This document shows positions 18,833-26,758 of a stretch of 64,000 nt of DNA, one piece after another. Where the stretch lies: positions 496,001 to 560,000 of the forward strand of contig JALVFE010000016.1 of the NCBI GenBank assembly GCA_027030245.1, written 5' to 3'. Numbering within the stretch: position 1 is the first letter of the stretch; each line of letters opens with the position of its first letter. This stretch comes from Melioribacteraceae bacterium (GTDB taxonomy: Bacteria > Bacteroidota > Ignavibacteria > Ignavibacteriales > Melioribacteraceae). Position numbers and translations under genes: made by a program. The notes under the pieces were generated by a model. It saw only the letters and a program-made list of their open reading frames with translations, ran no database searches and was not told where the DNA came from.

Positions 18833-18909
18833 GTGTATTTAAAAAAAATCCTCATTGACGAAAAGTCGATGAGGTTTTCTCCTGTTTGATTAATATTAGT
18901 TATGTGCAT
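18829..18909 (-). CDS. Possible 26-residue leader peptide ORF in the pyr leader
   Basis: Reading from the ATG at 18907-18909, the peptide MHITNINQTGENLIDFSS continues for eight more residues through the terminator. It stops at a TGA that overlaps the pyrR start as ATGA. The arrangement would allow translational coupling to pyrR, which lacks its own ribosome site. Against it, AAGGA lies directly against the leader ATG with no spacing, and an open frame this short could be chance. Confidence 0.3.
   Translation of the reverse strand: MHITNINQTGENLIDFSSMRIFFKYT
18841..18876 (-). terminator. pyr attenuator: Rho-independent terminator before pyrR
   Basis: On the minus strand CCTCATcGAC, a TTTTC loop and GTCaATGAGG form a stem with one mismatch. 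It is followed by a single A and eight T, 16 bases before the pyrR ATG. Its 5' arm (CTCAT) can instead pair with GTGAG in the PyrR-binding hairpin, which would give the antiterminator form. Confidence 0.85.
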
Positions 18910-18916
18910 TCCTTTT

Positions 18917-18933
18917 TTATCTCACTGGATAAA
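18917..18933 (-). promoter_or_regulatory. PyrR-binding RNA hairpin (anti-antiterminator)
   Basis: TTTATCCAGTGAGATAA on the minus strand contains the conserved PyrR-binding loop UCCAGnGAG inside the perfect stem TTATC/GATAA. It lies between the promoter and the attenuator terminator, which is where PyrR binding loops stand in Bacillus pyr leaders. Confidence 0.8.
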
Positions 18934-18953
18934 GTTAAAGGTAAATTTTCTTA

Positions 18954-18984
18954 CAAACTTATAAAAAAAAGTCAGAACCTCAAA
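18954..18984 (-). promoter_or_regulatory. Bacteroidota-type promoter of the pyr operon
   Basis: TTTG (18981-18984) and TAAGTTTG (18954-18961) are separated by exactly 19 bases on the minus strand, a perfect match to TTTG-N19-TAnnTTTG. The predicted RNA start near 18947 gives a leader of about 115 bases containing the PyrR hairpin and terminator. Confidence 0.75.
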
Positions 18985-19064
18985 GCATAGAAAAGAAAAT
19001 TAGAAGAAAAATTTGATTTTCTTAAAAAATTTCGCTTATAGTTCTAAATGATAAAGCAGAGAAT

Positions 19065-19370
19065 TCAATTATTCCGTGATAAATTGAAAATTTTTTTAAT
19101 CATAGAAAGGATATTGATAAAAGCGGAGATTAAAAATCCGTAAAAAGCAATTAAAACATCATAAATTGTTACGTTTAATTGACTTACCGAAGAAACAACA
19201 AAAGTAAAGATTTTCATCATTAAAATTAACGTAAAGAGGAATGCAAAGCCGTAAAATCCGCCGCGAATTGATCCGAAAAGAAAAACTTTCAATATTTTTC
19301 TTGAATTTCGGGTTTTATTCAGCGTTGTGAATAAATCATCCGAAGTAAATATGTTTTTTACTTCAGCCAT
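19065..19370 (-). CDS. Small two-helix membrane protein, family copy A
   Basis: A 101-residue protein I cannot assign to a known family. After about 30 polar residues, a first helix (GFYGFAFLFTLILMMKIFTF, 38-57) and a second (YDVLIAFYGFLISAFINIL, 69-87) flank a short loop. Its pattern (basic or aromatic lead-in, GFxxxFTLI helix, V-T-x-x-D turn, GFLIS helix) aligns with the products at 20069-20329, 20413-20688 and 24868-25146. The four copies surround signalling genes. It would sit in the inner membrane. The gene next to it on the minus strand is the response regulator, transcribed toward it across 130 bases. Confidence 0.75.
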   Translation of the reverse strand: MAEVKNIFTSDDLFTTLNKTRNSRKILKVFLFGSIRGGFYGFAFLFTLILMMKIFTFVVSSVSQLNVTIYDVLIAFYGFLISAFINILSMIKKIFNLSRNN

Positions 19371-19500
19371 TCCACAAAATTTTCTTTATAACTTATTAAA
19401 AAATAAGAAAATATTAGCTTTATGTAAAGAAAAAAATGAGATGATCCGAATAAAATTTTAAGATAAATAAAATTAGGTTTGTCAAAACAGGCAAATCGGG

Positions 19501-19884
19501 TTAATATTCGCTTTTACCCATAATTTTATCAATTTTATTGGCAATTTGCTCAAAATTAATCGGTTTAAGCAAATATTCTTCAACGTCAAGAGCTAATAAT
19601 TTATTTAAGGTGGCTCCGTCGCTTCTTGCGGTCAGCGCAATTATCGGTGTTGTTATCTGAGGATGTTGCATTCTAAGAATTTCCAACATTTGTATTCCGT
19701 CCATTACGGGCATCATTACATCTAAGAATACCAAATCCGGATTATCCAAAACAATTTTCTCCAAACCTTGTTGACCGTTATCGGCGGTTAAAACTTCGCA
19801 CGAATAAAGTTTGGATAGAGCGCGAGTTAAGAAGATTTGCTCGTTTTTGTTATCGTCAATTATTAATATTTTATTCAGTTCCAT
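19501..19884 (-). CDS. Single-domain response regulator (CheY-like)
   Basis: A 127-residue receiver domain with no output domain. The acidic pocket is IIDDNKNEQ near the N-terminus, and the phospho-acceptor Asp is in LVFLDVMMPVMDG (about residue 55). Conserved Thr is in IALTARSD and Lys in YLLKPINF (about 107). It probably relays or regulates through protein contact, as CheY or Spo0F do. ATG at 19884 is preferred over an in-frame GTG two codons earlier, although neither has a clear ribosome site. Three orphan kinases occur in the window, and the PAS kinase at 25151 is the nearest possible partner. Confidence 0.92.
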   Translation of the reverse strand: MELNKILIIDDNKNEQIFLTRALSKLYSCEVLTADNGQQGLEKIVLDNPDLVFLDVMMPVMDGIQMLEILRMQHPQITTPIIALTARSDGATLNKLLALDVEEYLLKPINFEQIANKIDKIMGKSEY

Positions 19885-20000
19885 ACACACACCATTTTAC
19901 TTTATCTAATATAATGAAAAATAAAATATTTTCAATCGTATTATCGGTTTCAAAACGAAACAATTAAGGTGACTTATTTTTTAACACTGTTTGCTTCCCA

Positions 20001-20029
20001 TCACAGCATTGGGATTCTCAATACATTTT
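20001..20029 (+). promoter_or_regulatory. Candidate activator half-site and promoter for membrane protein copy B
   Basis: TCACA (20001-20005) lies 21 bases upstream of the start of TACATTTT (20022-20029), a near match to the TAnnTTTG element. The same spacing (20 bases) occurs before copy C, where a full TGTGA-N6-TCACA operator is present. No matching left half-site is seen here. Confidence 0.35.
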
Positions 20030-20068
20030 ATTGGGTTTAGAAATTTTAATTAATGTGAGGGAAAAAAA

Positions 20069-20329
20069 TTGTATACAAGAGAATTAGAACAACAAACAGC
20101 AGTTTCAACTTACAATACTCATTTATTCAAATCTATTAAAGCTGCGGCAGCGGAAGCAATTCTTTGGTTTGCATTTATACTTTTTCTGTTAATTAAACTT
20201 AATATGCTTTCATTCTTTGTAACAGAACATTTTGCTATTGGAATAAACGAAGTTTTGGTTAGCTTATTAGGATTTGCAAACATATTTGCCATTAGATTTT
20301 TTCAATTATACGCAAAACAACCGAAATAA
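20069..20329 (+). CDS. Small two-helix membrane protein, family copy B
   Basis: An 86-residue protein without a recognised family. Residues 1-25 are polar. Helix one (AILWFAFILFLLIKLNMLSF, about 30-49) and helix two (VLVSLLGFANIFAIRFFQL, about 62-80) flank a loop ending in INEV. It matches the layout of copies A, C and D but is the most diverged: the GF before helix one is lost, while the (I/V)-x-(D/E)-(V/L) turn and GF in helix two remain. The start is TTG at 20069 with a GAGGG ribosome site eight bases before it, and no in-frame ATG fits. The gene is on the plus strand, divergent from the response regulator. Confidence 0.65.
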   Translation: MYTRELEQQTAVSTYNTHLFKSIKAAAAEAILWFAFILFLLIKLNMLSFFVTEHFAIGINEVLVSLLGFANIFAIRFFQLYAKQPK

Positions 20330-20349
20330 CTGAAATTGTTAACTGAAAT

Positions 20350-20365
20350 TGTGATTTGCATCACA
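20350..20365 (+). promoter_or_regulatory. CRP/FNR-family operator upstream of copy C
   Basis: TGTGATTTGCATCACA matches the CRP consensus TGTGA-N6-TCACA at all ten conserved bases. It is centred about 23 bases upstream of TACATTTA (20381-20388), a TAnnTTTG-like element, and 48 bases upstream of the ATG at 20413. That is an activator-type position. Which CRP-family protein binds is unknown. Confidence 0.65.
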
Positions 20366-20412
20366 TTGGAAACCGATAAATACATTTAGATTGAAAATAA
20401 AATGATACTATT

Positions 20413-20688
20413 ATGGAATTTGAACAAAACAGATGGGAAAATATTGAAGCTCAAACCGGCGGGTTTTTGTTTTACTTGAAAAAGTATGTTTTTTCACCTT
20501 TGAAATCCGCAATTTCCGGTTTCGTTCTTTTTTTCATGTTAATCCTTGTAATTAAAATTTTAAAATACTTTTTTGTAAGCAGTTACGAATTTGGAATTGA
20601 ATTATTCGATTTTATCATTGCCTCCGCAGGTTTTATCCTTTCATTCCTCTTCGCTTTGTTAGAAGCTATCCGTAATCGACCGTATTAA
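20413..20688 (+). CDS. Small two-helix membrane protein, family copy C
   Basis: A 91-residue protein of unknown family. A polar N-terminus (about 22 residues) is followed by SPLKSAISGFVLFFMLILVI (helix one, about 29-48). The turn is FGIELFDFI, then IIASAGFILSFLFALLEAI (helix two) and a short basic tail (RNRPY). The alignment with copies A and D runs without gaps through both helices, with GF before helix one, the acidic turn and GF-hydrophobic in helix two. The upstream region has a perfect CRP-like operator, so expression probably follows a CRP/FNR-type signal. Confidence 0.72.
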   Translation: MEFEQNRWENIEAQTGGFLFYLKKYVFSPLKSAISGFVLFFMLILVIKILKYFFVSSYEFGIELFDFIIASAGFILSFLFALLEAIRNRPY

Positions 20689-20742
20689 ACCGGTTGCCAG
20701 CTAAATATAACCCGACTTTTACCGATTATAAGTTGTTATAAA

Positions 20743-20773
20743 TCACATATTTACGAAAAATGTTCTATTTTTT
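20743..20773 (+). promoter_or_regulatory. Candidate activator half-site and promoter before the 72-residue orphan
   Basis: ATCACAT at 20742-20748 lies about 23 bases upstream of TATTTTTT (20766-20773). This repeats the TCACA/TAnnTTT arrangement seen before copies B and C. The left half (TGTTA) is imperfect and closer than in the CRP consensus. Confidence 0.3.
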
Positions 20774-20804
20774 TGCAATAAAAAATAGATACCGGAGAAC
20801 CAAA

Positions 20805-21023
20805 ATGAATAAATTAATTGAAGGGCAAGACGGCATTTATAAAATAAAACACCGTACAAAAATTTATCAATACAAGCGTGATAAATTCGGTAACATAACT
20901 AACGAATGTATATTACATGTAATGACCGACACAATAGAAAATGATTTCGATCGCAGCGAAGTAAGTAAATTTATACAAAGTATGGTGCGACAGGAACAAT
21001 CGATAAATTCCGATTTTGCCTGA
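20805..21023 (+). CDS. Small hypothetical protein, 72 residues
   Basis: I do not recognise this protein. It starts MNKLIEGQDGIYKIKHRTKI and contains YQYKRDKFGNITNE and a C-terminal acidic helix (TIENDFDRSEVSKFIQSMV). It is soluble and charged with no signal peptide. The ATG at 20805 has a GGAG ribosome site seven bases upstream. An upstream in-frame ATG at 20763 lacks one and would cover the predicted promoter. It lies between membrane protein copy C and the STAS gene on the plus strand, so a link to that signalling group is plausible but unproven. Confidence 0.6.
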   Translation: MNKLIEGQDGIYKIKHRTKIYQYKRDKFGNITNECILHVMTDTIENDFDRSEVSKFIQSMVRQEQSINSDFA

Positions 21024-21100
21024 GATCACACAAACCGATTAAAGCTTGTAAATAAATATACGATAATAAATTACAGAAAAACAGAAATAGGGCTGGGGAA

Positions 21101-21586
21101 ATGAATAAAGCATATTTTAAGAACGTAAAAACCGGAACGGGTTACAACATGTCAACCTCTATAGATAAACAACAGATGGAACTTACCGGTGTTACACGCG
21201 TAAACGGAAAATTACCGGACAGCGAAAATATAAAAGGACCTTTTCAAATAGTCGCTACCAAACCGAATAATTTTGCCGTGGTTCGGGTTAACTTGGATAG
21301 AGCCACTCTTGCCGAAGCGAGCGATTTAAAAAAATATCTTTTCACTATCTTGAACGAAGGAATAAATAATATAATCGTAGACCTGAACAATTGCAATTTT
21401 ATAGATTCCACGTTTTTCGGAGTGTTAGTAGGTACGCTTAAAAAAGCGAAAAGCACAAACGGAAACGTCTTCCTCGTTTACGATCCGGTAAAACAATTGC
21501 CGTTATTTACCGAAACGGGCTTAGCTAAAATATTTACTACGTTCAGTAACTTGGAAGAAGCTTATTCCGAATTGAATCTTAACTGA
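21101..21586 (+). CDS. STAS-domain protein, anti-sigma factor antagonist type
   Basis: A 161-residue cytoplasmic protein. Residues about 45-160 form a STAS domain, and the site NNCNFIDSTFFGVLVGTL carries the Ser near 103 that partner-switch kinases phosphorylate in SpoIIAA/RsbV. The first 45 residues are an extra, poorly conserved tail; later Met codons (17, 26) could shorten it. The ATG at 21101 has a GGGG ribosome site. No RsbW-type anti-sigma kinase or PP2C phosphatase is nearby, so its partners must be elsewhere or be one of the HATPase kinases. Its 3' end overlaps the convergent YihY gene by eight bases. Confidence 0.85.
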   Translation: MNKAYFKNVKTGTGYNMSTSIDKQQMELTGVTRVNGKLPDSENIKGPFQIVATKPNNFAVVRVNLDRATLAEASDLKKYLFTILNEGINNIIVDLNNCNFIDSTFFGVLVGTLKKAKSTNGNVFLVYDPVKQLPLFTETGLAKIFTTFSNLEEAYSELNLN

Positions 21587-22526
21587 TTTTACTGTTACCG
21601 GACGTATGGTTTGCCGCTTTTTTCAATAATCTTTCCCTGTACAACTGCCCTATTTCCGCTCCTACGATAAACAAGCAAGACGAGTAGAATATCCAAAATA
21701 AAACCACGATTATTAATACGAAAGCTCCGTATAATTTGTTTGTCGAAAGAAAATGCGCAATATAAAACTCAAAGATTTTCCTTGCCAGTTCCCAAAGCAG
21801 CGTTGCCCAAAACGCGCTAACCAATAAAGCTTTCCGGTTAATTTTTTCATAAGGAATCAACAAATAAAAAAGAAAGAAAAGTGTAAAAATTACAATCACG
21901 GAAGCAACTGAAAAGAGCGAATTAATAAAATCAGTAACAATGAACATATTTAAAAAATCAATTTCTTTTGCGGATTTAAGTATCACGTTTGCAATAGGGA
22001 AAATAAAAGTTGAAAGTAAAATAAGAAAAATAACAAGTATCACCATTCCGAAATCCCTTAGAAGTCCAATCCAAACACTTCGTACCTTTTGAACTTTATA
22101 AACTTTATTCAATATTGTACGCATACTGCTGAACAACCATGTTGAAGTGAAAAACAAACCTATCGCACCCAAGTAAGCCGCTACCGTTTTATATTCGATT
22201 ACCTCCGGTAATCTCGAAAGAATAACTTTTTTTGTATAAGCGGCATATTCGGGATAAGGAATTATTGTGTCTATCAAGTTGCTTATTTGGGTCTGTAAAG
22301 TTGCGGGACTAATAATATTTCCCAAAATAGCAAATGCTAAAAGTAAAATTGGAATTATACTTAGAAGAAGAGAAAATGCTACTCCGCCTCCGGAAAGGAA
22401 AATATGGTGTTCATCGATACGGTGATATAATCCCACAACGTAATAACGGAAAAACCCGAGAATTTTTTTGTACGTTTCCAAAGAAAAATATTTAGCTATA
22501 AATTTTAATAACCGGAACTTACTCAT
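21579..22526 (-). CDS. YihY/UPF0761 family inner membrane protein
   Basis: A 315-residue membrane protein with about six helices. It shows the family features: [21 protein letters not shown] near residue 45, then [18 protein letters not shown], and [20 protein letters not shown] near the end. The family was once misnamed ribonuclease BN and its function is still unsettled, with transport or envelope roles proposed. It overlaps the purL 3' end by eight bases and is transcribed with it. The C-terminal tail is short. Confidence 0.9.
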   Translation of the reverse strand: MSKFRLLKFIAKYFSLETYKKILGFFRYYVVGLYHRIDEHHIFLSGGGVAFSLLLSIIPILLLAFAILGNIISPATLQTQISNLIDTIIPYPEYAAYTKKVILSRLPEVIEYKTVAAYLGAIGLFFTSTWLFSSMRTILNKVYKVQKVRSVWIGLLRDFGMVILVIFLILLSTFIFPIANVILKSAKEIDFLNMFIVTDFINSLFSVASVIVIFTLFFLFYLLIPYEKINRKALLVSAFWATLLWELARKIFEFYIAHFLSTNKLYGAFVLIIVVLFWIFYSSCLFIVGAEIGQLYRERLLKKAANHTSGNSKIS

Positions 22527-24741
22527 TCATAATTCTGGCGATTGTATTGAAATATATATCAGATAGTTTTTCCAAACTCAAATTTATATTTGTGTTAACC
22601 GTGAAGAGATTGCCACCGGTTATTCCGATTTTTTGGACAGGAACGTTTAATTTTTCTGCAATGCGGTAAACTTCTTGTTCCGATTCGGGTGGAACGGAAA
22701 TAATAATTCTCGATTGAGATTCGGAAAAGTAGGAAAAATCTTTTCTCGTTTTGACCGGAATTTTTACGTTGCAGCCGATTTGGTTTTCCTCGTTAACTAT
22801 ACAACACTCGGCTAATGATGCAAGAATACCTCCTTCGGAAATATCGTGGGCGGAATTAACCAACTTATTATCAATCATTTCAAGCAAGCAGTGCTGTAAT
22901 TTTTTTTCCGTTTCCAAATCGATTTTTGGCGAATCGCCTTTTACCAAATTGTGAACAACTTTCAGATATTCACTACCCCCAAGTTCTTCAAAATCTTCAC
23001 CTAAGACGAAAATTAAATCCCCTTCGTTTTTAAAATAGCAAGACGTAACGTTTTGTAAATCTTTAATTATTCCAACCATCCCGATTACCGGCGTGGGGTA
23101 AACCGCTCTATCGGGACTTTCGTTATAGAAACTCACATTTCCACCGGTTACGGGAGTATCAAAAAATTCGCAAGCTTCTTTCATTCCCGCAATCGATTCT
23201 TTGAAAAGCCAATACATTTCGGGTTTATACGGATTTCCGAAATTCAGGCAGTTCGTAATAGCCAAAGGTTTTCCGCCCGAACAAACTATATTTCTTGCAG
23301 CTTCGGCAACTGCGATTTTTGTCCCCTCTTTCGGATTTAAATAAACGTAGCGACCGTTACAATCCGTTTTTGCGGCAATAGATTTGTTATAATCTTTAAT
23401 CCGTATAACTGCGGAATCGCAACCCGGACCCAAAACCGTATTTGTTTGAACCATGGAATCGTATTGCTGGTAAACCCATTTTTTAGAAGCAATGTTTGGT
23501 GAAGAAAACACTTTAAGAAAAGTCTCTTCCAAATTTTCCGGTTGGGGTAAAGACGAAAAATCGAATTGTCTGATCTCATCGATATATCCGGGCTTTTTAG
23601 ATTCACGGTAATAAACCGGTGCACCGCCGCCTAAAACCAAATCGAAACTTTCTATTTTTGCTTTTTCCTTTCCGTAATGCTCAACTTCTATATAAGGTCC
23701 GTTTGTCACTTCCCCGATTATTTCGCAACTCAAATCCCATTTTTCGAATATTTTTTTAACTTCGTGTTCTTTGCCTTTTTTTGCAACGACCAACATCCGT
23801 TCTTGACTTTCGGAGAGCATTATTTCGTATGCGGTCATGTCTTTTTCCCGCAGCGGAACTTTATTTAGGTCTATTTTCATTCCCGCGTTTCCTTTATCGC
23901 TCATTTCCGAAGTGGAACATGAAATTCCCGCCGCCCCCATATCTTGTATTCCGACAACCAATCCCTTTTCTATTACTTCGAGAGTAGCTTCGAGTAAAAG
24001 TTTTTCGGTGAACGGATCGCCCACTTGAACCGACGGACGTTTGGCTTCGGATTCTTCGGAAATTTCTTCGGAAGCAAAAGTGGCTCCGTGAATTCCATCC
24101 CTACCGGTTGCCGAGCCGACAATCATTACCGGATTACCTTCTCCTTTTGCAATTGCGGAAGTAACCTTGTCCACATCAACAATTCCGATTGCCATTGCGT
24201 TAACGAGCGGATTATCTTTATAAACCTCATCGAAATAGACTTCACCGCCGACCGTAGGCACACCGAAACAATTTCCGTAATCGGCAATTCCTTTCACAAC
24301 CCCTTCGAACAAATAACGCGTCCGCGCATCATCCAAAGTTCCGAAACGTAATGAATTAAGAGCCGCTATCGGTCTGGCGCCCATGGTAAAAATATCCCTT
24401 AAAATTCCGCCCACTCCGGTTGCCGCACCTTGATACGGTTCAACGGCGGATGGATGATTATGACTTTCGATTTTAAATGCTATTGCCTGCCCGTCGCCTA
24501 TATCTACCAGTCCGGCATTTTCTTCGCCGGCGCCAACCAATAAATTTTTTCCGCTCCTCGGAAGTGTTTTTATTAATGCTATCGAATTTTTATAACTGCA
24601 ATGTTCGCTCCACATCACACTGAAAATTCCAAGCTCTGTGTAATTAGGTGTTCTGCCTAATCTCTCGCATATTTTATTATACTCTTCCTCGGTAAGTCCG
24701 TGCTCAAGAGCTAATTCAAGGGTTACTTTCGGTTCTTCCAT
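22519..24741 (-). CDS. purL: Phosphoribosylformylglycinamidine synthase II
   Basis: The synthase subunit of the fourth step of purine synthesis, using ATP and ammonia delivered by PurQ. The 740-residue length is that of the small PurL, which needs separate PurS and PurQ (not in this window). Signatures include [20 protein letters not shown] near residue 35, [40 protein letters not shown] (metal and substrate site), and the second-half repeat [21 protein letters not shown] weak promoter-like TATATTTC lies about 25 bases upstream. YihY follows and overlaps. Confidence 0.97.
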   Translation of the reverse strand: MEEPKVTLELALEHGLTEEEYNKICERLGRTPNYTELGIFSVMWSEHCSYKNSIALIKTLPRSGKNLLVGAGEENAGLVDIGDGQAIAFKIESHNHPSAVEPYQGAATGVGGILRDIFTMGARPIAALNSLRFGTLDDARTRYLFEGVVKGIADYGNCFGVPTVGGEVYFDEVYKDNPLVNAMAIGIVDVDKVTSAIAKGEGNPVMIVGSATGRDGIHGATFASEEISEESEAKRPSVQVGDPFTEKLLLEATLEVIEKGLVVGIQDMGAAGISCSTSEMSDKGNAGMKIDLNKVPLREKDMTAYEIMLSESQERMLVVAKKGKEHEVKKIFEKWDLSCEIIGEVTNGPYIEVEHYGKEKAKIESFDLVLGGGAPVYYRESKKPGYIDEIRQFDFSSLPQPENLEETFLKVFSSPNIASKKWVYQQYDSMVQTNTVLGPGCDSAVIRIKDYNKSIAAKTDCNGRYVYLNPKEGTKIAVAEAARNIVCSGGKPLAITNCLNFGNPYKPEMYWLFKESIAGMKEACEFFDTPVTGGNVSFYNESPDRAVYPTPVIGMVGIIKDLQNVTSCYFKNEGDLIFVLGEDFEELGGSEYLKVVHNLVKGDSPKIDLETEKKLQHCLLEMIDNKLVNSAHDISEGGILASLAECCIVNEENQIGCNVKIPVKTRKDFSYFSESQSRIIISVPPESEQEVYRIAEKLNVPVQKIGITGGNLFTVNTNINLSLEKLSDIYFNTIARIMNE

Positions 24742-24867
24742 TTGATGAATATTTTTTTGTTAAAGCGAAATATAATATATTAGTTTGATGTATAAAAGAA
24801 AGGGGAATTTTACGGTAATGTCATTTTGAGTAAATAAGCGGAAAGAAGGTAGAAGAAAAAATAAAAT

Positions 24868-25146
24868 TTATTTCTGAACGTCGCGTAAATGTTTGATAAC
24901 GGTAGCGAAAGATATTAACAGAAATCCCCAACCGGCGGTCACCAAATCGTTAAGCGTTACTTGAAATATTTCGAATATTCCAACCACAAAAGCAAAAAGC
25001 CGGGTTAATATTATTAGCGTGAAAGCCGCTGCAAAACCGTATAAGCCGATTTCAAAAGGAACAACAACATAATCGTGACCAATCTTTTTCAAATAAAATT
25101 TATCGAATTTTCCTTTGGCTTTATTCGAATCGATTGATACACTCAT
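24868..25146 (-). CDS. Small two-helix membrane protein, family copy D
   Basis: A 92-residue protein of the same unknown family as copies A-C. After a basic N-terminus (SNKAKGKFDKFYLKKI), helix one is IGLYGFAAAFTLIILTRLFA and helix two LVTAGWGFLLISFATVIKHL. The turn is FQVTLNDL, very close to copy A (LNVTIYDVL). The ATG at 25146 is chosen because AAGGAG precedes it; an upstream ATG at 25170 lacks a site and would overlap the kinase. It begins four bases after the stop of the PAS kinase, so the two are almost certainly one operon. This is the best functional clue for the family. Confidence 0.75.
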   Translation of the reverse strand: MSVSIDSNKAKGKFDKFYLKKIGHDYVVVPFEIGLYGFAAAFTLIILTRLFAFVVGIFEIFQVTLNDLVTAGWGFLLISFATVIKHLRDVQK

Positions 25147-25150
25147 AAGT

Positions 25151-26758
25151 CTATTCTCCTTTATCAACATGAGCGGACTTTGGTAACTTAACTATTACCG
25201 TGGTTCCGATGTCTTTTTGGCTTTCAATGAGAAGTTCGCCGTTCATAATTTTTAAAAGTTCATTACAAATAATTAAACCTAATCCGGTTCCTTTTTCGTT
25301 TCCGGTTCCGTAACTTGTAATGTGTTCTTCGAAATTCAATAATTTCGGTATGTCCCCGGCGTTTATACCGGTTCCGGAATCTTTAATTTCCAATTGAACA
25401 TATTGTTCGGATTTACTCGCCGAAATTACTACTCTGCTTTTTTCGTAAGAAAACTTAATGGCGTTATCCAAAATATTTTCCATGATATTGCCGAGCATGG
25501 TTTTATCGGCAAAAACATTGAAGTGTTCGGGAATTCTGTTTTCGAGCACAATACTTTTTTTATCGGCTTTCCTTTTGATATTATGAATAACTTCATCGAT
25601 AAAAATCGTCAAATCTAAAAATTCTTCAACCGGTTTGAGATTACCGAGTTGTATTTTCGTCCAAAGCAATAAGTTGTTCAACAGAGAGTAAGCGAATTGT
25701 GCGGATTTTCGGATTTCCGAAGCGAATGATTTTTTATCTTCATCGGAATAATTATCAAATTCGTCAACCAGAATATCGGAAAATCCCAAAATCGTGGTAA
25801 AAGGACTCCGCAAATTATGTGAAATAACCGAGAACAATTTATCCTTGTTTTTATTGGATTTTTTTAATTTTTCTTGGGATTCCAAAAGGTTTATTTCAAA
25901 CTCTTTTCTTCTGGTAACATCGTTAATTATGCCGATAATGCCGGCTAACTTCCCGTCCTTATCGAAAAATGCCGACTTGTTAATCTCTAATTCCATTTTC
26001 CGTCCGTCCGGCTTAAAGTATGTTGCGGAAAATAAAATATTTTGGGGAGAACGGACTATTTCCAAATCGGTGTTGTAATCTTTTGCCGCAATGTCTTCCG
26101 GGAAAATTTCATATTCCGATTTGCCGAAAATTTCATCGGCTTTTTCATCAAAAAGTTCCTCGAATTTTTTATTGCACCCCAAGAAAATTCCCTTATTGTT
26201 TTTGTAGTAAACAGCGTTTGGAATGCTGTTGAGCAGCGTGTGAAGAAAATCTTTCTGAAATTTTACAATCGGCTCCGCCGAAAAATAATTTTCGTGCGGA
26301 ATTACAATATGCAGAAACTCTTCCGGTTTTTCATTCCCGTTGAAAATTGCCGTAACATAATAATCGGTTGGAATGGCTTTGGCAGATTTGGTTAATACCG
26401 ATAACCGGAAATGCACAAAGCGGTTTTTTTCGTAAATCAGTTTTTCTACATTATTTTCAGCTTCTTCTTTTTCGACCGTAAGACATAAATCGCTCCATTT
26501 ACTTCCGCTTATTTCTTCTTCGTCGTATCCGGTAAAATTCAAAAAAGTATTATTTACTCTGTGAATTTTCCCATTCAAACCGGTAATCAATGCTCCGAAT
26601 GCGGGATTATTCCAAAGCGCAACGGTCTCTTCCCTAAAAATAGAAACATAAGCTGAATCGAAATTATTTTCTTCATCAAATCCGGAATATTCCAAAGAAT
26701 TTATTATTTGATTTAGCGCTTCGGTAAAATTAGTAGCAGAATTTCGGCCGGAATCCAT
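25151..26758 (-). CDS. PAS-domain sensor histidine kinase
   Basis: A 535-residue soluble kinase with two PAS domains at about 50-145 (FGALITGLNGKIHRVNNTFL) and 165-285 (NAVYYKNNKGIFLGCNKKFE). The H-box is LFSVISHNLRSPFTTILGFS with His 314. The ATPase has an N-box near 430, DSGTGI near 460 and GTGLGL near 490. The HNLR variant of HDLK is common in Bacteroidota kinases. It has no membrane segment, so membrane contact could be supplied by its operon partner, the small membrane protein D. No response regulator is in the operon; the free receiver at 19501 is the nearest. Confidence 0.9.
   Translation of the reverse strand: MDSGRNSATNFTEALNQIINSLEYSGFDEENNFDSAYVSIFREETVALWNNPAFGALITGLNGKIHRVNNTFLNFTGYDEEEISGSKWSDLCLTVEKEEAENNVEKLIYEKNRFVHFRLSVLTKSAKAIPTDYYVTAIFNGNEKPEEFLHIVIPHENYFSAEPIVKFQKDFLHTLLNSIPNAVYYKNNKGIFLGCNKKFEELFDEKADEIFGKSEYEIFPEDIAAKDYNTDLEIVRSPQNILFSATYFKPDGRKMELEINKSAFFDKDGKLAGIIGIINDVTRRKEFEINLLESQEKLKKSNKNKDKLFSVISHNLRSPFTTILGFSDILVDEFDNYSDEDKKSFASEIRKSAQFAYSLLNNLLLWTKIQLGNLKPVEEFLDLTIFIDEVIHNIKRKADKKSIVLENRIPEHFNVFADKTMLGNIMENILDNAIKFSYEKSRVVISASKSEQYVQLEIKDSGTGINAGDIPKLLNFEEHITSYGTGNEKGTGLGLIICNELLKIMNGELLIESQKDIGTTVIVKLPKSAHVDKGE

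Noticed and set aside
19371-19500. AT-rich stem ATTTTCTT...AAGAAAAT between copy A and the receiver considered as a terminator
   Set aside because: The arms are short, interrupted and purely A/T, typical of this base composition; not convincing.
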